Assembly: GCA_003136915.1 (NCBI GenBank)
Contig: PLEB01000128.1
Coordinates: 4,548-10,591, forward strand
DNA length: 6,044 bases
Origin: Chitinophagaceae bacterium
GTDB taxonomy: Bacteria; Bacteroidota; Bacteroidia; Chitinophagales; Chitinophagaceae
Direction of reading: 5' to 3'
Shown here: piece after piece, positions 1 through 6,044 of the stretch
Layout: each line of letters starts with the position of its first letter
How positions within the stretch are numbered: position 1 is the first letter of the stretch
Notes under the pieces: generated by a model
The model's database searches: none
What the model was told of the DNA's origin: nothing
The model's input: only the letters and a program-made list of their open reading frames with translations
Program-made: the position numbers and the translations under genes

Positions 1-1077
1 CGTTGTGCGCATCTTACCGAACCGAAGCAAATCCATCTGGATCAGGGACGGGGTCAATGCCAGAATAGAAACCTGTGCCAGCGAGGTTGCCCCTTTGGGG
101 GATACTTTGCCAGCAATTCAACCACCATACCATGGGCACAAAAAACCGGAAACATGGTTTTGCGCCCATTCTCCGTTGTTCATTCCATAATCTATGACGA
201 AAAAAAGAATAAGGCCACCGGTGTCCGGGTAATTGACAGCCACACCAAAGAAATGACTGAGTATTATGCCAGGATCATTTTTGTAAATGCTGCGGCCCTG
301 AATACGAATCTCATTCTCTTAAACTCAAAGTCAGGCAGGTTTCCCAATGGTCTGGGAAATGATAGTGGCGTTCTCGGAAAATATTTTGCCTTTCATAATT
401 ACCGTGCTCATATTTCCGGGATATACGATGGCTTCAAAGACACAACGACGGCGGGGGGACGGCCTACCAGTGCATATATTCCCCGTTTCAGGAATGTGCA
501 CCGCCAGGAAACAGATTTTCTTCGCGGTTATGCTGCCGGATTTTCTGGTGGCAGGTACTCGTTTCCAAAACCTGAAGGATTTGGAGCTGCCTTAAAGGAA
601 AGTCTCGCCAAAAAAGATCCCGGCCCATGGCGCGTGGGTTCTCACATGATGGGCGAGACCATTCCAAAAGTTACCAATTTTGTAACCCTCGACCCGAACA
701 AAAAAGATGACTGGGGCATTCCGCAGCTGGATATTTCGGTTGCATACGACGACAATGACGAAAAAATGGTAAAAGATTTCATGGAACAACTTAGCGAAAT
801 GTACAGCAAAGCCGGGTTTACAGAAATCAAAACCTCCGATAGTAAGCAGGCACCCGGTCTCGATATCCATGAGATGGGCGGTGTTAGAATGGGCAGGGAC
901 CCCAAAACTTCCATGCTGAACAAATGGAATCAACTCCATGCCTGCCCGAATGTATTTATAACTGACGGCGCCTGCATGACTTCCACGTCCTGCCAAAATC
1001 CGTCTCTGACCTATATGGCCATTACCGCCCGGGCATGCGACTATGCGGTATCGCAGATGAAGAAAAATGAAATCTAG
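1..1077 (+). CDS. GMC-family FAD-dependent oxidoreductase, C-terminal part (5' end outside window)
   Basis: The frame is open from the first base, and 358 residues are visible. Bacteroidota relatives are usually about 550-570 residues, so the N-terminal Rossmann FAD-binding motif lies off the left edge; the ATG at 154 is internal. Members oxidise alcohols or sugars with FAD. Visible residues 20-36 carry a cysteine cluster (C20, C26, C30) ending in CPFGGYF. The C-terminal GMC domain begins near residue 220 (TIPKVTNFVTLDP). It contains the expected catalytic pair, His290 in DIHEMGGVRMG and Asn333 in CQNPSLTYMAITAR, matching the His/Asn pair of cholesterol oxidase. Between them, NVFITDGACM (around 318) is the usual FAD-contacting segment. 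No membrane segment is visible, and any signal peptide would be in the missing part. The cysteine motif favours a dehydrogenase passing electrons to a partner over an oxidase, but the substrate cannot be read from sequence. Family call firm, function open. Confidence 0.93.
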   Translation, partial: RCAHLTEPKQIHLDQGRGQCQNRNLCQRGCPFGGYFASNSTTIPWAQKTGNMVLRPFSVVHSIIYDEKKNKATGVRVIDSHTKEMTEYYARIIFVNAAALNTNLILLNSKSGRFPNGLGNDSGVLGKYFAFHNYRAHISGIYDGFKDTTTAGGRPTSAYIPRFRNVHRQETDFLRGYAAGFSGGRYSFPKPEGFGAALKESLAKKDPGPWRVGSHMMGETIPKVTNFVTLDPNKKDDWGIPQLDISVAYDDNDEKMVKDFMEQLSEMYSKAGFTEIKTSDSKQAPGLDIHEMGGVRMGRDPKTSMLNKWNQLHACPNVFITDGACMTSTSCQNPSLTYMAITARACDYAVSQMKKNEI

Positions 1078-1295
1078 AGTCCATTCCAAAAGTAAGCCAG
1101 CATCGTCTTTAAATAGAAATTATTACCCGCATTCCAGTCAAACCCGGCTCGTTTTTAATACCCGCTCATGATTCTTCTGAATGAGGATTGGCCGGCTGAA
1201 ATTGCCCGTTGGAAAAAATAATCCTAAATTTATCAGGAGAAGCAGTTTTTGCAATATTTTTTTAACCCTTTTGCGTTTTCCCAAAAAAACTGATT

Positions 1296-2297
1296 ATGGA
1301 TCAATACTCCGTACAGCAGCTTTTTTTCAACCATATTAAAAACAATCTGCCTCCGCATCTTTCCTTCGTAGATGAAATCGCGGAACTGCTGAATATAAGT
1401 AATGACAGCGCTTACCGCCGGATCAGGTGTGAGAAGCCTATTTCCTTTGATGAAATTCAGAAACTTTCATCGCATTTCAAAATATCACTGGACCAATTCC
1501 TGCATCTCCAAAGCGACTCATTTATTTTTTCGGGTAAACTGTCTACTGTTCCAGGTGAATCTTTTGAACAGTACCTCAAAAATTTACTTCAGACTTTTAC
1601 CTACCTGAACGGATTTGAAAACAGGCATTTCTATTTTCTCACAAAAGATATTCCCTGGATTAATTTTTTCCAAATTGCAGAACTTTCGGCGTTCAAAATT
1701 TTCCTCTGGATGAAATCCATTCTTCTGTACGAAACGCTGAAAGGCAAAAAATTCTCCCTGAAAAATGAATCTCATCCGGAATATATGGACCTTGGGAAAA
1801 AAATAATTCAGCAGTATAATAAACTTCCAACTACCGAAATATGGAACCTCGAAGGTATCAATATAACAATTCAGCAAATTGAATATTACCGGGAATGTGA
1901 TGTTTTTGAATCTAATGAAGACATTCTCATCATCTATAATAAACTGGAAGAATTGGTCAACCACATTGAAAGGCAAGCAGAGTCCGGGAAAAAATTCGCC
2001 TTCCATGAGCAACCCACTCCCGGATCCCCCGATTTCAATATGTTTTATAATGAACTGGCTCTTGGCGACAATACGGTTTTAGCTGATCTCGGCAAAATAA
2101 AAATCGCTTACCTCAATCACAGTGTAATTGATTTCATTTCAACCCGCGATGACAGATTTTGCAATCAGATATACCAATCAATAAAAAACCTGATCAGCAA
2201 ATCAACTCAAATAAGCACTGTGGGCGAAAAGAACCGAAGTCATTTTTTTAGCAGCCTTCGAGCAAAAATCCATCAACACAAAACATTTATATCTTAA
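1296..2297 (+). CDS. BetR-like helix-turn-helix protein with long uncharacterised C-terminal region
   Basis: This 333-residue protein is probably a cytoplasmic transcriptional regulator. Residues 24-46 (FVDEIAELLNISNDSAYRRI and following) form a Cro/BetR-like helix-turn-helix. A second helical part, FDEIQKLSSHFKISLDQFL at 51-69, resembles the rest of that fold. Residues 70-333 match no domain I can name. They are rich in aromatic and charged residues, with probable amphipathic helices around 193-230 and a conserved-looking tail (KNLISKSTQISTVGEKNR, 297-314). No transmembrane helix, signal peptide or kinase/receiver motif is seen; the hydrophobic stretch at 122-147 is broken by charges. The ATG at 1296 is the first Met after an in-frame stop at 1263 and is preceded by an A-rich tract rather than a Shine-Dalgarno, as is usual in Bacteroidota. 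It is a stand-alone gene 218 bp after the oxidoreductase and convergent with the pump genes. The gene looks more AT-rich than its neighbours. DNA binding is inferred and its targets are unknown. Confidence 0.82.
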   Translation: MDQYSVQQLFFNHIKNNLPPHLSFVDEIAELLNISNDSAYRRIRCEKPISFDEIQKLSSHFKISLDQFLHLQSDSFIFSGKLSTVPGESFEQYLKNLLQTFTYLNGFENRHFYFLTKDIPWINFFQIAELSAFKIFLWMKSILLYETLKGKKFSLKNESHPEYMDLGKKIIQQYNKLPTTEIWNLEGINITIQQIEYYRECDVFESNEDILIIYNKLEELVNHIERQAESGKKFAFHEQPTPGSPDFNMFYNELALGDNTVLADLGKIKIAYLNHSVIDFISTRDDRFCNQIYQSIKNLISKSTQISTVGEKNRSHFFSSLRAKIHQHKTFIS

Positions 2298-2306
2298 TTT
2301 CATAGT
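2298..2306. other. 9-bp convergent intergenic junction
   Basis: The stop of the plus-strand regulator (TAA, 2295-2297) and the stop of the minus-strand pump gene (TGA, read from 2309 to 2307) are separated by only nine bases. I find no GC-rich hairpin with a T-run on either strand here. The best inverted repeat is a 4-bp stem (CAGG at 2308-2311 with CCTG at 2318-2321) with no T-tract. Transcripts from both sides therefore probably run into the opposite gene before ending. Confidence 0.7.
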
Positions 2307-2787
2307 TCAGGATTTACCCTGTTCATGGTTGGCCTTTGCTTCGGCAATTTCATATTCCAGTGCCGGGTCAATATTCTGCTCTTCAGCTTTTTGCGCTTTC
2401 TCCATTAACTCTTCATGATGCGCTTGTAGCCACGCAAGTTGTTTTTTGCCATAAGAAAAACGGGTAATCACCACAAATAAAACCGGAACAATAAATATCG
2501 CCAGCGTTGTAGATGCAATCATGCCGCCTAAAACAGTAACACCTATTGTATTCCTGGAAGCTCCTCCGGCACCCGTCGCTAAAGCAAGCGGTAATACCCC
2601 GAGGATAAATGCCATTGACGTCATGATAATTGGCCGTAAACGTAATCGTACAGCCTCAAGGGTGGATTTTATTACATCTTCACCCCGATCGACTCTTATC
2701 TTGGCAAATTCAACGATAAGGATTGCGTTTTTTGCGGATAACCCTATTAATGTGATCAGTCCTATTTGTGCATATACATTATTCGTA
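2307..2787 (-). repeat. 3' part of RND gene, downstream paralogue copy of a diverged tandem duplication
   Basis: This segment is the counterpart of 5564-6044 in the same orientation, at a constant offset of 3257 bp (for example the identical 16-mer CCTATTAATGTGATCA at 2743 and at 6000). The offset equals the gene length minus the 4-bp overlap, so the 3' parts are collinear with no net indel. In a sampled 60 bp (2641-2700 versus 5898-5957) I count 36 matches, while the encoded 20 residues differ at only 3. It is a gene-duplication repeat, not a mobile element. Confidence 0.85.
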
Positions 2788-5567
2788 AGCGGAGGAACGC
2801 AGGTAAGGGCGAGGATAGCGCCAAAAGCACTTATGGGAACGGCTAACATCACCGAAAAGGGCACAGACCAGCTTTCATAAAGTGCTGCAAGAAAAAGAAA
2901 AACGAAAATGATACAGAACAGAAATATGTACACAGTAAGAGAGCCTGCTTTTATTTCTTCATAGCTCAGCCCCGAAAAATCATAAATGTACCCACGCGGC
3001 AAAACTTTTTTGGCTAATGCTTTCAAATCTTCAATGCTCTGGCCGCTGCTATATCCCGGTGGTATAGAACCGTCAACCTCTGCAGAACGGAAAATATTAA
3101 AGTGCGTAATAAGGGGCGCAGCTATGGTGGATTTATATGTGATCAGCGTACTAAGCGGCACCATTTCGCCTGCCTGGTTGCGCACATAGTATTTATTCAT
3201 ATCGGATATCAGGGCCCTGTACATGGTGTCTGCCTGTATTACGACATGGTATGTCCGATTATATAAAGTAAAGTTATTTACAAACAAGCTGCCCATATAA
3301 GCCTGCATGGTCGTAAAAACACTTGAAATATTTACACCCAGCTTTTCACATTTATCCCGGTAAACCGTAAGGTCATAACTTGGGGTATGCGCCGAAAAAT
3401 AACAAAACGCTGTAGATATGGAAGGGACTTTGTGTGCTTCAGCAACAAATTTTTGAACTACTTTTTCAAATGCATGTATATCATCGGTCGAATTCCCCTG
3501 CTCAATTTGCATGCTAAAACCAGCAGCAATACCTATACCTCTGATGGGCGGTGGCGGAATAACGACCACATTCGCATTTTTTATACTAGCATCCGCTATC
3601 CTTTTTTTAAGCACATTCATTATGCCCGGGATCTTGGTTTCCGTAGTGGTACGCTGGGCCCATGGTGTAAGCATAACAAACATGGAACCGGAATTTGAAG
3701 TGGCGCCCCCGTTCAATATATTAAACCCGGATATGGCAGTGTAATGCAATATTCCTGGTGTTGCGCTTACTACTTTCATCAGCTTGTTCATAACATTCAC
3801 TGATTGGGTAGTTGAAGAAGCATCGGGTAACTGGTAGGTAATGAACAGTCGTCCGCCATCTTCCGGAGGCACAAATCCCGACGGCTTGCTCTTAAATAAA
3901 AAATAGGCGCCGGCACAAATACACACCAGAATAATTATGACAAACTTTGAATTATTTATACTTCTTTTTACGCCATGGGTATATTTTTCAGTGAACTTAT
4001 CAAACCACTTATCAAACCGATAGAAAAATTTACCCAGGTACTTCGATTTATTATCAATGTGAGAAGGCCTTAATAATAATGTACAAAGTGCCGGAGTCAG
4101 CGATAAGGCAACGAAAGCAGAAAGTATGACAGAAATGGCAATCGTGATGGCAAACTGCTGGTATAAACGTCCCACAATACCAGGAATAAAACCGACTGGC
4201 ACAAATACCGCAGCGAGTATTAATGCGATGGCTATTACGGGCGCCGATATATCCTGCATGGCACGATAAGTAGCCTCCTTGGGCGACATGTGCTGCTCAT
4301 CAATATAATGCTGTACGGCTTCAACCACAATAATAGCATCATCAACCACTATACCAATGGCCAGCACAAAGCCAAACATGGTTAGCGTATTTATCGTGAA
4401 ACCTAAAGGTATAAAGAAACAAAAAGTAGCCAATATAGATACCGGGATAGCCAATATCGGTATAATGGTGGAACGCCAGTTTTGCAGGAACAGGAATACG
4501 ACTAATGCAACCAGGCCAAGCGCTTTTAACAGGGTTCCCATTACTTCCTGCATGGAAACTCTTATAATAGTTACGGATTCGAAGGGTACTGAATAATCTA
4601 CATCCGACGGAAAAGATTTTTTTAGTTGTTTCAGTGCTGCATATACATTATCTGCGGTTTGGAGCGCGTTGCTGCCGGGCGATTGAAAAATCATCAGAAG
4701 AGAACATCTGTTTCCGTCAACGAAAGCGTTGCTTGAAAAAGTAAACTTGCCCAGTTCAACCCTGGCCACATCTTTCAGGTAAACCAATTCCCCGGTAGCT
4801 GGGATTGTTTTCACAATAATATTTTCATATTCCTTAGCTTTACTAAGCATCCCGTTTACCAGTATCCCTATTTCATGCGTTTGTGACGTGTTTTGGGGTG
4901 GCGCACCGGCTGAACCCGCTGCTACATATACATTTTGTGCGTTTAAAGCACTAACGATATCAGGAGGCGTTAAACTATAGGAAGCCATTTTATCCGGGTT
5001 CATCCATATACGCATACTGAATTGATCCGTACGGGCGCTTACATCCCCCACACCCGGCACCCGCAATATGGCATCTTCAATAAATACGTTGGTGTAATTG
5101 TCAAGAAATGTTATATCGTGGGTATGCTTTGGCGAATAAACAGATACCAGCATCAGCTGATCCGGATTACTTGCGCGCACCGCCAAGCCTAATTTACTTA
5201 CTACCGCAGGCAACTGAGGTTGCGCTATTCCCAGGCGGTTTTGAACATTAAGCGCTGCGATATGTACATTGGTGCCAATGTTAAACGTTACCCTGATACC
5301 TACTCCTCCGCTATTGGTACTGGTGCTCGTCATGTATTCCATACCCGGTGTGCCGTTTACCTGCTCTTCAATAGGAATAGCCACCGTCTGTTCAACCGTT
5401 TCTGCATCTGCGCCTGTATATGAACCGTTAACCGAAACACTCGGAGGTGATATGTCCGGATATTGGTCAACGGCAAGAGTTAAAATCGAAATAACGCCCG
5501 AAATCATTAACACCAATGATATCACGATTGCAGTAACCGGTCTTTTTATGAATGTACTCGCAATCAT
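2307..5567 (-). CDS. HAE1-family RND efflux transporter, inner-membrane subunit (AcrB/MexB-like), complete
   Basis: This is a 1086-residue proton-driven RND pump subunit, which would act in the inner membrane as a trimer with a periplasmic adaptor and an outer-membrane channel. AcrB has 1049 residues; most of the extra length is the C-terminal tail. TM1 is at about 10-32, followed by the first periplasmic porter/docking region (33-340, including [14 protein letters not shown] at 211-224). TM2-TM6 lie at about 343-498 and TM7 at 542-559. The second periplasmic region runs from 560 to 875 (GFVPPEDGG at 564-572), then TM8-TM12 at about 878-1035. Proton-relay residues are intact: Asp409-Asp410 in TM4, Lys946 in TM10 (GLSAKNAIL), Arg976 and Thr983 in TM11. 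Residues 1037-1086 form a charged, probably helical cytoplasmic tail. The start ATG overlaps the stop of the upstream RND gene as ATGA, so the two are probably co-translated. Drug or toxin export is the family role; the substrate is unknown. No outer-membrane gene follows it. Confidence 0.96.
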   Translation of the reverse strand: MIASTFIKRPVTAIVISLVLMISGVISILTLAVDQYPDISPPSVSVNGSYTGADAETVEQTVAIPIEEQVNGTPGMEYMTSTSTNSGGVGIRVTFNIGTNVHIAALNVQNRLGIAQPQLPAVVSKLGLAVRASNPDQLMLVSVYSPKHTHDITFLDNYTNVFIEDAILRVPGVGDVSARTDQFSMRIWMNPDKMASYSLTPPDIVSALNAQNVYVAAGSAGAPPQNTSQTHEIGILVNGMLSKAKEYENIIVKTIPATGELVYLKDVARVELGKFTFSSNAFVDGNRCSLLMIFQSPGSNALQTADNVYAALKQLKKSFPSDVDYSVPFESVTIIRVSMQEVMGTLLKALGLVALVVFLFLQNWRSTIIPILAIPVSILATFCFFIPLGFTINTLTMFGFVLAIGIVVDDAIIVVEAVQHYIDEQHMSPKEATYRAMQDISAPVIAIALILAAVFVPVGFIPGIVGRLYQQFAITIAISVILSAFVALSLTPALCTLLLRPSHIDNKSKYLGKFFYRFDKWFDKFTEKYTHGVKRSINNSKFVIIILVCICAGAYFLFKSKPSGFVPPEDGGRLFITYQLPDASSTTQSVNVMNKLMKVVSATPGILHYTAISGFNILNGGATSNSGSMFVMLTPWAQRTTTETKIPGIMNVLKKRIADASIKNANVVVIPPPPIRGIGIAAGFSMQIEQGNSTDDIHAFEKVVQKFVAEAHKVPSISTAFCYFSAHTPSYDLTVYRDKCEKLGVNISSVFTTMQAYMGSLFVNNFTLYNRTYHVVIQADTMYRALISDMNKYYVRNQAGEMVPLSTLITYKSTIAAPLITHFNIFRSAEVDGSIPPGYSSGQSIEDLKALAKKVLPRGYIYDFSGLSYEEIKAGSLTVYIFLFCIIFVFLFLAALYESWSVPFSVMLAVPISAFGAILALTCVPPLTNNVYAQIGLITLIGLSAKNAILIVEFAKIRVDRGEDVIKSTLEAVRLRLRPIIMTSMAFILGVLPLALATGAGGASRNTIGVTVLGGMIASTTLAIFIVPVLFVVITRFSYGKKQLAWLQAHHEELMEKAQKAEEQNIDPALEYEIAEAKANHEQGKS
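5564..5567 (-). promoter_or_regulatory. ATGA stop/start overlap coupling the two RND genes
   Basis: On the minus strand the TGA stop of the upstream RND gene (5566-5564) and the ATG of the downstream one (5567-5565) share four bases. A purine-rich AGGAAGG (minus strand, 5574-5568) lies directly against the ATG, too close for an ordinary Shine-Dalgarno, so re-initiation by terminating ribosomes is the likely mode. This implies one mRNA and roughly matched synthesis of the two pump subunits. Confidence 0.8.
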
Positions 5568-6044
5568 CCTTCCTGAGGTTTATTCTGCTGACGCGATTTT
5601 TCAATTTCGTATTCTAATTCCACATCAATATCCTGCTGCTCTACTTTCTTTTCCTTCTCCATTAATTGCTCATGATTCGCCTGCAACCATGCTAATTTCT
5701 CTTTACCGTAAGACATACGGGTGATGACTACAAAAAGAACAGGAACAATAAAAATAGCCAGTGTTGAAGCCGCAGTCATCCCACCGAGAACGGTAAAACC
5801 AATTGTTCTTCTCGCAACAGCGCCGGCGCCTGTTGCCAATACCAATGGCAAAACGCCTAAAATAAATGCAAGTGATGTCATGATGATGGGGCGTAAACGA
5901 AGCTTGACTGCTTCCAATGTAGACTTGATAAGTTCTTCGCCACGGTCAACACGTACCTTGGCAAACTCAACGATTAATATCGCATTCTTCGCAGCCAGTC
6001 CTATTAATGTGATCAATCCTATCTGCGCATACACATTATCAGTT
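5564..6044 (-). CDS. Second HAE1-family RND efflux transporter, C-terminal 160 residues (5' end outside window)
   Basis: The minus-strand frame stays open to the right edge; the GTG at 6034 is an internal Val (TDNVYAQIG), not a start. The visible part covers TM10 to the C-terminus of an RND pump. It includes the TM10 lysine in [15 protein letters not shown], the TM11 RLRPIIMTS segment with its Arg and Thr relay residues, TM12 (about [17 protein letters not shown]), and a charged cytoplasmic tail ([13 protein letters not shown], then [11 protein letters not shown]). By hand count 117 of 156 residues match the equivalent part of the downstream pump with no gaps. The TM4 aspartates and both periplasmic domains are out of view, so activity cannot be fully judged. 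It is first of the visible pair and shares a 4-bp overlap with the next gene. A periplasmic adaptor gene would be expected further upstream (to the right), but this is inference. Confidence 0.94.
   Translation of the reverse strand, partial: TDNVYAQIGLITLIGLAAKNAILIVEFAKVRVDRGEELIKSTLEAVKLRLRPIIMTSLAFILGVLPLVLATGAGAVARRTIGFTVLGGMTAASTLAIFIVPVLFVVITRMSYGKEKLAWLQANHEQLMEKEKKVEQQDIDVELEYEIEKSRQQNKPQEG
5564..6044 (-). repeat. 3' part of RND gene, upstream paralogue copy of a diverged tandem duplication
   Basis: This is the partner of 2307-2787. The duplicated unit probably continues beyond the right edge through the rest of the upstream RND gene, which cannot be seen. Protein similarity is highest in TM10-TM12 and falls off in the last 16 residues of the tail, where 12 positions differ. 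Confidence 0.85.

Noticed and set aside
5..190. Short plus-strand frame at the left edge
   Set aside because: It overlaps the oxidoreductase reading frame, whose translation there (CQRGCPFGGYF) is clearly the real one.
592..1089. Open minus-strand frame of 165 codons opposite the oxidoreductase gene
   Set aside because: It lies almost wholly antisense to a gene with clear family motifs, its translation resembles no known protein, and it has no separate context.
1235..1293. AGGAGA (1235-1240) followed by a 14-codon TTG-initiated frame at 1249, a possible leader peptide before the regulator
   Set aside because: The TTG start, very short length, lack of any regulatory hairpin and the rarity of Shine-Dalgarno use in this phylum make chance more likely.
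1078..1295. Promoter or terminator between the oxidoreductase and the regulator
   Set aside because: The best inverted repeat (CTCAT/ATGAG at 1167-1187) is 5 bp with no T-run. The only TTTG-plus-TA/TTTG pair (1248-1251 and 1263-1273) has about 11 bp spacing, too short for the Bacteroidota -33/-7 promoter.
2308..2321. CAGG/CCTG inverted repeat at the end of the pump gene as a terminator
   Set aside because: The 4-bp stem with a 6-nt loop has no following T-tract and lies inside the coding end.
5269..5724. Open plus-strand frame of 151 codons across the junction of the two RND genes
   Set aside because: It is antisense to well-supported RND coding sequence on both sides of the junction and has no recognisable domain.
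6032..6034. GTG as start codon of a short 156-residue protein at the right edge
   Set aside because: The frame continues upstream through TDN to the window edge, and the residue aligns with an internal Val of the full-length paralogue, so this is a cut-off large gene.

Overview
The window looks like a chromosomal fragment from a Bacteroidota bacterium, probably of the Chitinophagaceae/Sphingobacteriia type. This rests on family resemblance (the form of the GMC oxidoreductase, the BetR-like regulator whose relatives I know mainly from that group, and HAE1 pumps with a long charged C-terminal tail) and on the A-rich leader without a Shine-Dalgarno sequence before the regulator. No marker gene settles the taxonomy.

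Layout: (1) 1-1077, plus strand: the C-terminal part of an FAD-dependent GMC oxidoreductase whose N-terminus lies left of the window. (2) 1078-1295: a 218-bp AT-rich intergenic stretch with no convincing terminator or promoter. (3) 1296-2297, plus strand: a 333-residue protein with a BetR/Cro-like helix-turn-helix at its N-terminus and about 260 residues of unassigned sequence after it. (4) A tight 9-bp convergent junction. (5) 2307-5567, minus strand: a complete 1086-residue HAE1-family RND efflux pump subunit. (6) 5564-6044, minus strand: the last 160 residues of a second, paralogous RND pump whose stop codon overlaps the start of the first by 4 bp (ATGA).

The main functional unit is the minus-strand pair of RND transporter genes. 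Both keep the visible proton-relay residues, are about 75% identical over the shared 156-residue C-terminal part, and lie exactly one gene length (3257 bp) apart with no net indel. Their DNA has drifted to about 60% identity in a sampled 60-bp stretch, so the duplication is old and under protein-level constraint. A heterotrimeric pump of the MdtB/MdtC type is a reasonable hypothesis. The periplasmic adaptor, and any linked outer-membrane channel, would have to lie to the right of the window or elsewhere, because the pair ends the operon at 2307. The oxidoreductase and the regulator have no demonstrable functional link to the pump. I see no RNA gene, mobile element, CRISPR array or clearly novel system.
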